Positions 14,341 through 21,949 of a DNA stretch of 26,485 nt are shown here, in pieces. The first letter of the stretch is position 1, and every line of letters starts with the position of its first letter. The position numbers were made by a program, and so were the translations under genes. The notes beneath the pieces were generated by a model, which was not told the DNA's origin, searched no databases, and worked only from the letters and a program-made list of their open reading frames with translations. Source of the DNA: DATAWZ01 sp036266975 (lineage in GTDB: Bacteria; Actinomycetota; Thermoleophilia; Solirubrobacterales; Solirubrobacteraceae); assembly GCA_036266975.1 (NCBI GenBank), contig DATAWZ010000187.1, forward strand, positions 1 to 26,485, in the 5' to 3' direction.

Positions 14341-16449
14341 TCAGCCCTCCTGCATGATCAGGTTGCCCAGCGCGTCGCGGCGCGCGCTGGCGCCCGCGGC
14401 CACCGCCACCGTCGTGTGCGGAAGCTCGATCAGCGCCGGGCCGACGACGCGTTCGCCCGCCCGGACCGCCCCGCCGTCGTGCACGGCGGTCGCCGTCCAT
14501 TCGCCGCTCTCGGGCCAGAACACCTGCCGCTCGCCGTCGGGGCTGCGCGCCGCCTCGGGCGCGGCGCCGTCGGCGCCGGCGTGCAGCGGGGCAAAGCCGA
14601 GCGGGACCCGCGCGCTCACGCGCAGCGCGAAGACCTCGACGGCCTGGAAGATCGCCCGGGCCCCCTCGGAGTACAGGCGCACGTACTCGGCGTCGAAGTC
14701 GCCGGCGAGCGCCGCCGCGACCCCCTCGTCGATCGCCCCCGACGCGATCGGCACCAGCAGCTCCTGCAGGTACTGCTCGGCGTAGCGCATCAGCGCGGTG
14801 CGCTCGAGCACGAGTCCCCCCTCGTCGAACCCCGCCGCGGCCATCTCGCTGCGCGCCCGCGCCTCGAGCGCGGCGACGGCCGCGGCGAGCTCGCCGGCGT
14901 CGAACGGCGCGCGCACCCGGCACTCCTGCTCGAAGGTCCGCACGACGTCGGTCGCGGCGATGCCGAACGCCGACAGGGTCGAGGCGCCGTTGCCCAGCGG
15001 GATCACGACCTCCGCCACCCCGAGCTCGCGGGCAAAGGCGAAGGCGTGCAGCGGGCCGGCGCCGCCGAACGCGTACAGCGCGAAGTCGCGCGGGTCGAGC
15101 CCCTGCTCGATCGTGCGCTGGCGGATCAGCGTGGCCGCGCTGAAGCTGTTGACCTGGACGATCCCGGCCGCCGTCTGCTCGAGGCCGAGCCCGAGCTCGG
15201 AGGCGAGCTCGCCGATCACCTGGCGGGCGGCGTGGCCGTCGAGCTGCATGCGGCCGCCCAGGAACGTCTCGGGATCGAGCAGCCCGAGCACGACGTCGGC
15301 GTCGGTCACCGTCGCCGGTCCCCCGCGCCCGTAGCAGGCGGGCCCGGGCAGGGCGCCGGCCGATTCGGGCCCGACGCGAAGTGAGCCCGAATGGCGGTCG
15401 ACCCAGGCGATCGACCCCCCGCCACAGGCGATCGAGCGCACGTCGAGCTGGGGCACGCGGAAGGTGTACTGGTCGATGACCTGCTCGCTGGCGAGCAGCG
15501 CGCGCCCGTCGACGACGAGGCCGACCTCGAACGAGGTGCCGCCCATGTCGGTGGCGATCACGTGCTCGTGGCCGCTGGCGGCGGCGATCGAGACCGTCCC
15601 GGCGAGCCCGCCCGCGGGACCGGAACCGATCGTCTCCAGCGGCAGGCGGCGCGCGACCTCGACTGGGACGACCCCGCCGCTGGCCTGCATGATCAGCGGC
15701 TCGCTGGAGAGGCCCCGCTCGCGCAGCGTCTGGGCGAGCTCGCCCAGGTAGGCGCCCGAGGCCGGGCCGACGTACGCGTTGACCACGGTGGCCACCGTGC
15801 GCTCGTACTCGCCCTGGCGGGGCGAGGTCTCGTGCGAGCAGCTCACGAACAGGTCCGGGCGCGCCTCGAGCACGAGCTCGCGCAGGCGCAGCTCGTGGCC
15901 GGGGTTGCGCACCGACCACAGCAGCGCGATCGCGATCGCCTCGGGCTCTTGGAGCTCGAGCAGGGCCCGCACCGCCTCGCGGGCGCGCGCCTCATCGAGC
16001 GCGACGATCACCTCGCCGTCGGCGGCGACGCGCTCGTCGATCTCCGCCGTGCGCCGGCGCGGCACCAGCGGCGCGGGCTTGTCGGTGCGGTGCACGCTGA
16101 AGACGCGGTCGACCGGCAGCCCCGCGGTGCGCCCGTTGCCGCGCATCATCAGCAACGCGTCGCCGTGCCCGGCGGTGGCGAGCAGCCCCACGCGGGCGCC
16201 CTTGCGCTCGACCACGAGGTTGGTGCCGATCGTCGTGCCGTGGCTGAACCGCCGGGCGCCGGCGAGCAGCTCGGCCAGTGGGATGCCGGCCTCGCCGGCG
16301 AGCAGCTCCAGGCCCGCGAGCACGCCGTCGGTGGCCGAGCCCGAGGCGGTGGTGGAGGGCGCCTTGGCGTGCAGCACCCGTCCGTCCTGGCCCACGGCCA
16401 CGCAGTCGGTGAAGGTTCCTCCGATGTCGACGCCCAGGTAGTAGTCCAT
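14341..16449 (-). CDS. Hydantoinase A / oxoprolinase / acetone-carboxylase-beta-like subunit
   Basis: The 702-residue protein opens with the ATPase motif LGVDIGGTFTDCVAV (5-19), typical of HyuA/AcxA. It also has SHGTTIGTNLVVERKGARVGL (69-89) and a second phosphate-binding motif, TDMGGTSFEVGLV, near the middle. These subunits hydrolyse ATP to activate an amide or ketone substrate, working with a HyuB-type partner, which is encoded one base downstream. The ATG at 16449 is chosen because DYYLGVDIGG must lie at the N-terminus; the frame's upstream extension is not family-like and overlaps a divergent gene. A TATGGT box (16466-16461) lies 11 bases before it. Whether the complex is a hydantoinase or a carboxylase cannot be decided, but the gamma-like tail on its partner favours a carboxylase. 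Confidence 0.9.
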   Translation of the reverse strand: MDYYLGVDIGGTFTDCVAVGQDGRVLHAKAPSTTASGSATDGVLAGLELLAGEAGIPLAELLAGARRFSHGTTIGTNLVVERKGARVGLLATAGHGDALLMMRGNGRTAGLPVDRVFSVHRTDKPAPLVPRRRTAEIDERVAADGEVIVALDEARAREAVRALLELQEPEAIAIALLWSVRNPGHELRLRELVLEARPDLFVSCSHETSPRQGEYERTVATVVNAYVGPASGAYLGELAQTLRERGLSSEPLIMQASGGVVPVEVARRLPLETIGSGPAGGLAGTVSIAAASGHEHVIATDMGGTSFEVGLVVDGRALLASEQVIDQYTFRVPQLDVRSIACGGGSIAWVDRHSGSLRVGPESAGALPGPACYGRGGPATVTDADVVLGLLDPETFLGGRMQLDGHAARQVIGELASELGLGLEQTAAGIVQVNSFSAATLIRQRTIEQGLDPRDFALYAFGGAGPLHAFAFARELGVAEVVIPLGNGASTLSAFGIAATDVVRTFEQECRVRAPFDAGELAAAVAALEARARSEMAAAGFDEGGLVLERTALMRYAEQYLQELLVPIASGAIDEGVAAALAGDFDAEYVRLYSEGARAIFQAVEVFALRVSARVPLGFAPLHAGADGAAPEAARSPDGERQVFWPESGEWTATAVHDGGAVRAGERVVGPALIELPHTTVAVAAGASARRDALGNLIMQEG

Positions 16450-16460
16450 CGACGCCGCGA

Positions 16461-16470
16461 ACCATATGCG
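16461..16470. promoter_or_regulatory. Overlapping divergent -10 boxes between hyuA-type gene and small gene
   Basis: ACCATATGCG reads as TATGGT on the minus strand (16466-16461), 11 bases before the hyuA ATG. On the plus strand it reads as TATGCG (16465-16470), 13 bases before the ATG at 16484. The two boxes share two bases, so the promoters would compete. No clear -35 boxes are seen. Confidence 0.4.
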
Positions 16471-16483
16471 AGGATGTCCCGCG

Positions 16484-16702
16484 ATGGGCGTCAGCACTCC
16501 AACCCGACGGCCCAACGTCGCCCCGCGGTGCCGCCAGGTGCCGGGCATCTCCGACGAGGGCTTCGAGGAGATCTGCCACCTCGTCACCGACGAGGACCCC
16601 GACACTGCCCTGTGCGGGCGTGACGTGACGGGCTATCCGTGGAACCCGCCATGGCCGCCCTGCCAGGCCTGCCTGGCGATGGCCGACGGCCGCGCGAACT
16701 AG
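16484..16702 (+). CDS. Small cysteine-rich, probably zinc-binding protein of unknown function
   Basis: The 72-residue protein has Cys31-His32, Cys44 and a Cys60-x2-Cys63 pair, a spacing compatible with one zinc-ribbon-like site; Cys16 is extra. The C-terminal half is Trp/Pro-rich (GYPWNPPWPPCQAC). I do not recognise a named family. The ATG at 16484 has GAGG about 10 bases upstream; an in-frame ATG at 16466 would add six residues. It is divergent from the HyuA/HyuB operon, whose enzyme class often uses a small zinc subunit, but its sequence does not resemble the acetone carboxylase gamma subunit. The coding call rests on the conserved-looking Cys/His pattern, the free region and the clean end. 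Confidence 0.6.
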   Translation: MGVSTPTRRPNVAPRCRQVPGISDEGFEEICHLVTDEDPDTALCGRDVTGYPWNPPWPPCQACLAMADGRAN

Positions 16703-16810
16703 TGGCACCTCCTGTAAATCCGCTCCCGCTTCGCGGCTGCAAATCTTCGCCTGGCGGCGTCCTCGGGAGCCGAAACAGCGCTGCTATTCCGGAGCGCCAG
16801 AACGCGCAAC

Positions 16811-16839
16811 GGCCCGGGACGCGGAAGGCGACCCGGGCC
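16811..16839. terminator. Hairpin between the small Cys-rich gene and the stress-protein gene
   Basis: The arms GGCCCGGG (16811-16818) and CCCGGGCC (16832-16839) form a perfect 8-bp stem with a 13-base loop. They lie 22 bases beyond the stop of the universal stress protein gene and 108 beyond the small gene. No strong T tract follows, as is common in high-GC actinobacteria. It could serve both convergent genes. The rest of 16703-16861 shows nothing definite. Confidence 0.5.
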
Positions 16840-16861
16840 GTCGGTCAAACGTGTGATTCGG

Positions 16862-17536
16862 TCAGGCGGTGACCGGCGCCTCGAAGGCGACGCCGCGCCC
16901 ACGGGGCAGGATCAGGACGGCGCTCGTGGCCTCCTCGATGCGCCGCTCGCTGGCCGAGCTGATCTGGACGTTGCCCACTCGGGCGTCGGCGCGCGAGCCG
17001 ATCACCAGCAGATCGACCTGATCGCCGTGGCCCGCCCGATCGCCGGCGAGCGAGCGGGCGGTCTGCAGCGCGGCGTCGTCCTGGTCGCCGTCGAGGACGA
17101 CGACCCGGCCCAGGCGCGCGTCGCTGCGGTCCTGCAGGCGGGCGGGAGCGATCGCGATCGCGGTCGAGGAGCGCTCCAGCAGCCGGCGCGTGGACACCTG
17201 CGGGGCGATGTGGCCGGGGGCCGTGCGGTACTCCGAGCCGAAGACGATCACGTCGGCGCCGTGCTCGGCGGCCAGCGCGCGCAGGCCCTCGCTGGTCGAG
17301 GCGCTCACGACGACGTGGCGCGGGACGTCGGGCAGGCCGATCCAGGCGGCGCCGCGGTCGAGCAGGCGCGCGGCCTCCTCGTGGGCGAGCTCCTCGCGGT
17401 GGCGCTCGGACTCCTGCGAGTGGCGCACGTAGGCGATCGAGACCTCACCGCCGGCGCGCGCGAACAGGCGGCCCAGCGCCAGGGCGTCATAGTCGTTGTC
17501 GGTCCCGTCGAATGAGATCAGGATCTGGGGGGCCAT
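16862..17536 (-). CDS. Universal stress protein (UspA family), tandem-like
   Basis: The 224-residue protein begins with a UspA strand (APQILISFDGTDNDYDAL, 2-19). It has the second core strand ADVIVFGSEYRTAPGHIAPQ (94-113) and the end TAIAIAPARL (125-134), which completes one Usp domain of about 133 residues. Residues 141-213 look like a shortened second domain (RLGRVVVLDGDQDDAAL … VDLLVIGSRADARVGNV … SAVLILPRG). The usual ATP-binding GxxGxxx…G(S/T) pattern is only loosely kept in either half, so nucleotide binding is uncertain. The ATG at 17536 has GGAGA about 7 bases upstream. Neighbouring serS reads in the same direction, with 130 bases and a hairpin between, so it probably has its own promoter. 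Confidence 0.85.
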   Translation of the reverse strand: MAPQILISFDGTDNDYDALALGRLFARAGGEVSIAYVRHSQESERHREELAHEEAARLLDRGAAWIGLPDVPRHVVVSASTSEGLRALAAEHGADVIVFGSEYRTAPGHIAPQVSTRRLLERSSTAIAIAPARLQDRSDARLGRVVVLDGDQDDAALQTARSLAGDRAGHGDQVDLLVIGSRADARVGNVQISSASERRIEEATSAVLILPRGRGVAFEAPVTA

Positions 17537-17634
17537 CGAAGGTCTCCGTTCCAAGGCAGGGTTCAAGTTGTGTGTGCGCTCAGCCTGACACCGCGGCCAC
17601 ATCAGTTCCAGTCAGATCATCGATAGATGCGATA

Positions 17635-17651
17635 AGCGCAGCTAATGCGCT
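17635..17651 (-). terminator. Candidate weak terminator after serS
   Basis: On the minus strand AGCGCA-TTAGC-TGCGCT forms a 6-bp stem starting 15 bases after the serS stop, followed by TATCGCATC. The stem is short and the T content low, so the call is tentative. Confidence 0.35.
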
Positions 17652-17666
17652 CTCCGCGGATTTCCG

Positions 17667-18929
17667 CTAGGTCGGCGAGACGGCCGAGGCGAGCACGGGC
17701 CCCACGCCGTAATCGTGCAGACACGCCGGGAGCTGCACCGAGCCGTCCTGCAGCTGGCCGTTCTCCAGCAGCGCGATGATCGTTCGCCCAACCGCCACCG
17801 CGGTCCCGTTGAGGGTGTGCGGCGTGGCCGTGCGCTTCTCGCGGCGCATCCGGATGTCCAGACGCCGCGCCTGGTAGTCGGTCGTGTTCGAGCACGAGGT
17901 CAGCTCGCGGTAACGCCGCTGGCTCGGCAGCCACGCCTCGCAGTCGTACTTCTTGGCCGCCGAGTTGCCGAGATCGCCGACGGCGATGTTGACGACGCGA
18001 TAGGGGAGCTCCAGCGCGGCGAGGATGCCCTCCTCGATGGCCAGCAGCCGCTCGTGCTCCTCGCGCGAGCGGTCGGGCTCCACGAAGCAGAACATCTCGA
18101 CCTTGTCGAACTGGTGCACGCGGAAGATCCCGCGCGTATCGCGCCCGGCGGCGCCGGCCTCGCGACGAAAGCAGGAGGAGAAGCCCGCGTAGCGCAGCGG
18201 CAACTGCTCGGCGGCGAGGATCTCGCCGTCGTGCAGCGAGGCCAGGGCGACCTCCGAGGTGCCGACCAGGAAGAGCTCGTCGGCCGGCAGCGCGTAGATC
18301 TGCTGCTCGGTGTCGGGCAGGAAGCCGGTCCCGTACAGCGCGCGCTCGCGCACGAGCACGGGCGGCACGACCGGCTCGAACCCCTCGGCCATCAGGCGGT
18401 CCAGGACCCAGCGCACGAGCGCCAGCTCGAGCAGGACCAGCTCACCGCGCAGGTAGGCAAAGCGCGACCCCGACAGCCGCGCACCGGCCCGCATGTCCAC
18501 GCGCGCGCCCGCGAGCTCGAGGTGGTCGCGCGGCGCAAAGCCCAGCTCGCGCGGCGTGCCCACCGTGCGCAGCTCGGTGTCCTCGTCGGCGGCGTCGCCC
18601 TCGGGGAGGTTGGGCAGCGTGGCCAGCACGCCCTGCAGCCGCTCCTGGGCCAGCCGCGCCTGCTCGGTCAGCGCCTTGACCTCCGCGCTCGTGTCCTTCA
18701 GCTCTGCGAGCTCATCACTGACGTCCCTGCCGGCCCGCTTGCCGGCGGCGACATTCTCCGAGTGGGCCTTCTGCTCGGCGCGCAGCGACTCGGCCGAGGT
18801 GTTCGCCGCTCGCCACCGCTCATCCAACGCGAGCACCTGCTCGAGAGCCTGCACCGCGTCCGGGCCGCGGCGGGCGAGCGCCGCGCGCACCCCGTCGCCG
18901 TCCTCGCGGATCAGACGCAGGTCGAGCAT
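17667..18929 (-). CDS. serS: Serine--tRNA ligase
   Basis: The 420-residue protein is a full-length seryl-tRNA synthetase. The N-terminal helical arm (about 28-105, rich in Glu/Ala/Leu with the SLRAEQKAHS turn) grips the long variable arm of tRNA-Ser. The class II core has VGTSEVAL (222-229), motif 2 SSCFRREAGAAGRDTRGIFR (251-270) continuing VHQFDKVE, and motif 3 with TLNGTAVAVGRTIIALLEN (372-390). It charges tRNA-Ser (and tRNA-Sec where present) with serine using ATP. The ATG at 18929 gives the normal length. The cytochrome c gene ends 17 bases upstream in the same direction, so the two may be cotranscribed. No T-box leader is seen. Confidence 0.97.
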   Translation of the reverse strand: MLDLRLIREDGDGVRAALARRGPDAVQALEQVLALDERWRAANTSAESLRAEQKAHSENVAAGKRAGRDVSDELAELKDTSAEVKALTEQARLAQERLQGVLATLPNLPEGDAADEDTELRTVGTPRELGFAPRDHLELAGARVDMRAGARLSGSRFAYLRGELVLLELALVRWVLDRLMAEGFEPVVPPVLVRERALYGTGFLPDTEQQIYALPADELFLVGTSEVALASLHDGEILAAEQLPLRYAGFSSCFRREAGAAGRDTRGIFRVHQFDKVEMFCFVEPDRSREEHERLLAIEEGILAALELPYRVVNIAVGDLGNSAAKKYDCEAWLPSQRRYRELTSCSNTTDYQARRLDIRMRREKRTATPHTLNGTAVAVGRTIIALLENGQLQDGSVQLPACLHDYGVGPVLASAVSPT

Positions 18930-18946
18930 GCGCTCGAGGACTCAGG

Positions 18947-19432
18947 TCAGTTGGCGCCGGGCGTCTGCGGCACGCTGATCGCCGGCTTGGCCTGCAGCCC
19001 GGAGTACTTGGCCAGGAACTGGGCCACGTCCATCGCCCAGTGACCGACGAGGATGTTCTGAGGCATGATCGCGCCCGAGAATCCGCCGTTCTCGATCGCG
19101 TACATGACGGTGGAGACCGTCTCCTTGCGCACGTTGAAGTTCGGCCCCTGGTTGCGCAGGCGATCGACGGTCGACGTCGCCGAGCCCTCGGCGCCGACGA
19201 CCGCCAGGGTGTGGCAACCCGAGCAGTGATCGCGGAACAGCACCGCGCCGCTGTAGTACGGACTCGCCTTCGGAATGCTGATGCCCTGGGTGCCGCAGGC
19301 GGCCAGCACCGCGGCCGTCGCCGGGAGGGTGGTGAACAGCGCCGCCCTGCGCGCGCGCCGCCCCAAGTGGGGCCTGCCGTGTATACGGCGCGTATTCGCG
19401 GTAGGTGCCACTGAGTGCCACGTGAGCCTCAT
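18947..19432 (-). CDS. Class I cytochrome c, lipoprotein
   Basis: The protein has one haem-binding CSGCH motif (Cys70-Cys73-His74 counted from the ATG at 19432) and a distal Met in SGAIMPQN (Met123). The stretch FTTLPATAAVLAACG is a lipoprotein signal with the lipidated Cys at 46. It is thus a small membrane-anchored electron carrier on the outer face of the membrane. The ATG at 19432 leaves a long N-region and only 22 bases to the divergent gene. A TTG at 19366 (MGRRARRAALFTTLP) would give a normal signal peptide and leave 88 bases for promoters, with TATACA upstream, and may be the true start. The partner could be a terminal oxidase or the nearby cupredoxin; no oxidase gene is in view. Confidence 0.88.
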   Translation of the reverse strand: MRLTWHSVAPTANTRRIHGRPHLGRRARRAALFTTLPATAAVLAACGTQGISIPKASPYYSGAVLFRDHCSGCHTLAVVGAEGSATSTVDRLRNQGPNFNVRKETVSTVMYAIENGGFSGAIMPQNILVGHWAMDVAQFLAKYSGLQAKPAISVPQTPGAN

Positions 19433-19454
19433 CGCGCCGGGATCATACGGAACA

Positions 19455-19877
19455 ATGCGATCCACCATGCCCGCCCACCCCAAGCGCCGCGGGATCGCAC
19501 TCGCGCTCGCGGCCGCTGGCCTGGGCGTGGCGGGCTGCGGCGAACCCGCGACGGTCCATCTCGCCAACGGTCACGTCGTGCTCAAGCTCAGTGAGTACAG
19601 GATCCGCCCGCAGACGATCGTCGTCGCGCGCGGAACGGACCCCGGCGGCGTGGCGCTCGTGCGCATCTACGCCACCGATGTGGGTGTGCAACCTCACAAC
19701 ATCGAGGTCGAGACGATCGGCGCCTCCAGCGTCGTGCAGGGCGGGGTGACGACACTGCTGCCCGGCCACAGCGGCGAATCGAAGGTCATGCGCCTGAAGC
19801 CCGGGCGCTACCTGCTGGCCTGCACGATCGCCGACCAGGGCGAGCTGGGCATGACCGGCGAGCTGATCGTCAGGTAG
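19455..19877 (+). CDS. Cupredoxin-like lipoprotein with an altered copper site
   Basis: The 140-residue protein has a lipoprotein signal (IALALAAAGLGVAGC, Cys28). A cupredoxin-type beta domain ends MRLKPGRYLLACTIADQGEL then GMTG. Copper-site candidates are His81 (VQPHNIEVE), Cys123 and Met133. The position of the second His, five residues after the Cys as in CTVPGH-type sites, is Gln128. A standard type 1 centre is therefore incomplete, and the protein may bind copper differently or not at all. An in-frame ATG at 19467 would shorten it by four residues. It is divergent from the cytochrome c gene, and both are exported lipoproteins, suggesting a shared extracytoplasmic redox role. Confidence 0.8.
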   Translation: MRSTMPAHPKRRGIALALAAAGLGVAGCGEPATVHLANGHVVLKLSEYRIRPQTIVVARGTDPGGVALVRIYATDVGVQPHNIEVETIGASSVVQGGVTTLLPGHSGESKVMRLKPGRYLLACTIADQGELGMTGELIVR

Positions 19878-19887
19878 GCCGCGCGCG

Positions 19888-20376
19888 TCAGTAGGTGCCG
19901 GCGGCGCGCAGGGCCAGGAAGACCACGACGAAGGTCGAGACGGCCATGATCCCCATCTCGCGGCGGATGATCGCGAGCACCACGCCGCGCTGCTCGGCGG
20001 GCGGCAGCCGCCCGACCGCCTGGGCGTCGGGGATCTCGCGGGCCTGCAGGACCGAGTCGGCGGAGATCACGCGCAGCTGCTCGGCCACGAAGGAGACGGC
20101 GATCGGCAGCCCCGCGTACAGGTAGAAGAGGCGGTTGCTCGCGCTGTGCCCGGCGGGGATCAGGATCCCGGCGAACGCCGCGAAGGCGACCGCCAGCGCC
20201 TGGGCGATGCGCAGCCCGATCCAGAAGCTGCGGCTGGGCTCGCTGCGGTACCAGCGCAGCGAGCCGTAGAGTCCGACGAGCAGGTTGACGGCGGCGACCG
20301 CGATCGCGGCGCCGCGGACGATGTCGGTCACGGATCGCTCTGTGGAGATTTCGCGCGAATCATCACTATGTAACAC
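19888..20376 (-). CDS. Small multi-pass membrane protein of unknown function
   Basis: Up to 162 residues with about four hydrophobic segments (roughly 21-40, 52-74, 83-98 and 139-157) and a polar cytoplasmic-type loop between the third and fourth (DSVLQAREIPDAQAVGRLPPAEQRG). I do not recognise the family. The GTG at 20376 is the longest start; a GTG at 20331 (VTDIVRGAAIAV) starts just before the first membrane segment and is an equally good choice. The gene is divergent from nuoA and convergent with the cupredoxin gene, stopping 10 bases from it. Its place between respiratory genes hints at a membrane-energy role, but nothing in the protein shows it. Confidence 0.7.
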   Translation of the reverse strand: MLHSDDSREISTERSVTDIVRGAAIAVAAVNLLVGLYGSLRWYRSEPSRSFWIGLRIAQALAVAFAAFAGILIPAGHSASNRLFYLYAGLPIAVSFVAEQLRVISADSVLQAREIPDAQAVGRLPPAEQRGVVLAIIRREMGIMAVSTFVVVFLALRAAGTY

Positions 20377-20390
20377 CGTGGCACAAGCGG

Positions 20391-20407
20391 TGATATAACC
20401 GCGATCG
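20391..20407 (+). promoter_or_regulatory. Extended -10 promoter for the nuo operon
   Basis: TG-A-TATAAC (20391-20399) is an extended -10 element that ends 8 bases before the nuoA ATG. A transcript starting about 7 bases later would begin at or next to the start codon, so nuoA is probably leaderless; no ribosome site is seen. No convincing -35 box is present. The element is nearly the same as the FadR-like regulator's promoter (TG-G-TATAAC, 4081-4089). Confidence 0.6.
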
Positions 20408-20764
20408 ATGCTGCGCAGCTACCTCCCGGCGATCATCTTCCTGCTGCTCGGGGGCAGCGTCGGAGGCATCTTCGTGATGCTCAACAGCGTGCTCGGCCCG
20501 CGGCGCGCGATCGCCGACAAGCGCCAGCCGTACGAGTGCGGACTGCCCTCGGAGATCAAGCGCGGCCTGCGCTTCGGGATCAGCTTCTACCTGATCGCGA
20601 TGCTGTTCATCCTGTTCGACATCGAGACGATCTTCCTGTATCCGGTGGCGGTCGAGTTGCGGTCATACGGCTCGTTCGCGCTCGGCGAGATCATCACGTT
20701 CGTGGTGCTCCTGCTGGTGGCCTTTGTCTACGTGTGGCGGCGAGGAGCGTTGGAATGGAAGTGA
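20408..20764 (+). CDS. nuoA: NADH-quinone oxidoreductase subunit A
   Basis: The 118-residue protein has three membrane helices (about 5-27, 58-80 and 88-109) and the subunit signatures PYECG (41-45) and FDIETIFLYP (69-78), placed as in the ND3/NuoA family. It sits at the junction of the peripheral and membrane arms of complex I, where a mobile loop carrying the PYECG Cys couples quinone reduction to proton pumping. It is the first gene of the operon and starts 8 bases after a -10 box. The last 10 bases overlap the start of nuoB. Confidence 0.96.
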   Translation: MLRSYLPAIIFLLLGGSVGGIFVMLNSVLGPRRAIADKRQPYECGLPSEIKRGLRFGISFYLIAMLFILFDIETIFLYPVAVELRSYGSFALGEIITFVVLLLVAFVYVWRRGALEWK

Positions 20765-21447
20765 TCCGTCAGAAGCTCGGCAGCACGGGTGAGCCGGTCA
20801 ACGCCGAGGCGCTGCGTTCGAACACGCTGCGCGCGCGCCAGATGCTGCGCGGCGCCGAGGTCGAAGGGCACACCCTCCCCGCGCACCTGGAGGGGTATGA
20901 CCTGGAGCAGTACGTGGAGAAGAGCGTGTTGACGACGACGCTCGACCGCGCGGTGGCCTGGGGGCGCGCGAACTCGTTCTTCCCGGCCACCTTCGGCCTG
21001 GCCTGCTGCGCGATCGAGATGATGTCGATCGTCGCCGCCCGGGTCGACGTGGCCCGGTTCGGCTTCGAGGCCTTCCGCGCCTCCCCCCGCCAGGCCGACC
21101 TGCTGATCCTCTCCGGCCGGGTGTCGATGAAGATGGCGCCGATCGTCCGGCGCATCTACGACCAGATGCTCGAGCCCAAGTGGACCATCGCGATGGGCGC
21201 CTGCTGCTCCTCGATGGGCGTGTTCAACAACTACGCGATCGTCCCCGCCGACAAGTTCATGCCGATCGACATCCACGTGCCCGGCTGCCCGCCGCGCCCA
21301 GAGGCACTGATGCACGGCGTGCTGCGACTGCGCCAGATGGTCCTCGATGACCCGGAGATGGGCTGGCGCGATCGCTACGCCGCACGGGGCACCGAGGAGC
21401 TCGCCGGCGAGGACGCCGATCGTCCCTGGGGCCCGGCCGGTGCCTGA
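20755..21447 (+). CDS. nuoB: NADH-quinone oxidoreductase subunit B
   Basis: The 230-residue subunit holds the terminal N2 iron-sulfur cluster, which passes electrons to quinone. The ligands are visible as the tandem pair Cys84-Cys85 (FGLACCAIEMM), Cys150 (MGACC) and Cys178 (PGCPPRP), with the spacing of the family. GRVSMKMAP (121-129) is also typical. Compared with the Escherichia coli protein it has about 20 extra N-terminal residues. The ATG at 20755 has GAGGAG upstream, inside the nuoA 3' end. The C-terminal tail (RGTEELAGEDADRPWGPAG) is acidic and unstructured. Confidence 0.96.
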   Translation: MEVIRQKLGSTGEPVNAEALRSNTLRARQMLRGAEVEGHTLPAHLEGYDLEQYVEKSVLTTTLDRAVAWGRANSFFPATFGLACCAIEMMSIVAARVDVARFGFEAFRASPRQADLLILSGRVSMKMAPIVRRIYDQMLEPKWTIAMGACCSSMGVFNNYAIVPADKFMPIDIHVPGCPPRPEALMHGVLRLRQMVLDDPEMGWRDRYAARGTEELAGEDADRPWGPAGA

Positions 21448-21949
21448 CGCGACCGGCCTGGAGCTGCTGGCGCAGGAGCTGCGCGACGAGGACGCCGACA
21501 GCGTCCTGGACACCCTCTACTTCCGCGAGAAGGGTCAGCTGATCATCAGCCCAGCGGCGATCCGGGCCACGCTCGCGCGCCTGCGCGCGCGGGGGTACAC
21601 GTTCCTGGCCAGCGTCCACGGGGTCGACTACTACCCCGAGGAGCCGCGGCTCGGCGTCCACTACGAGCTCATCGACATGCGGCGGGTCGACCGGCTGACG
21701 GTCAAGCTGCGAGTGCCCACGAGCGATCCGGTGGTGGACTCGGTCACCCCCGACTGGCCGACCGCCGACCACCAGGAGCGCGAGGTCTACGACATGTTCG
21801 GGGTCCTGTTCCACGGCCACCCCGACCTGCGCCGCATCCTGATGCCCGAGGACTACGAGGGCTTCCCGCAGCGCCGCGACTACCCGGTCGGCGGCGAGCC
21901 GATCCTGTTCACCCACAACGAGGGCAAGAGCCCGGGGTGGTTCCGATGA
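21440..21949 (+). CDS. nuoC: NADH-quinone oxidoreductase subunit C
   Basis: The 169-residue protein is the 30-kDa-type peripheral subunit that packs against NuoD. The family signature runs through DHQEREVYDMFGVLFHGHPD (110-129) to LRRILMPEDYEGFPQRRDYP (130-149). The GTG start at 21440 overlaps the nuoB stop by 8 bases, and the domain then begins without extra residues; an upstream ATG in this frame lies inside nuoB and adds only non-conserved sequence. nuoC and nuoD are separate genes here, unlike the fused nuoCD of enterobacteria. Confidence 0.94.
   Translation: MPDATGLELLAQELRDEDADSVLDTLYFREKGQLIISPAAIRATLARLRARGYTFLASVHGVDYYPEEPRLGVHYELIDMRRVDRLTVKLRVPTSDPVVDSVTPDWPTADHQEREVYDMFGVLFHGHPDLRRILMPEDYEGFPQRRDYPVGGEPILFTHNEGKSPGWFR

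Noticed and set aside
12114..14357. A 747-codon open frame on the + strand opposite the hyuB-type gene
   Set aside because: It mirrors the real gene codon by codon in a very GC-rich region, with biased Arg/Ala/Gly/Val/Leu composition and no recognisable motif. The minus-strand frame has clear HyuB motifs and a ribosome site.
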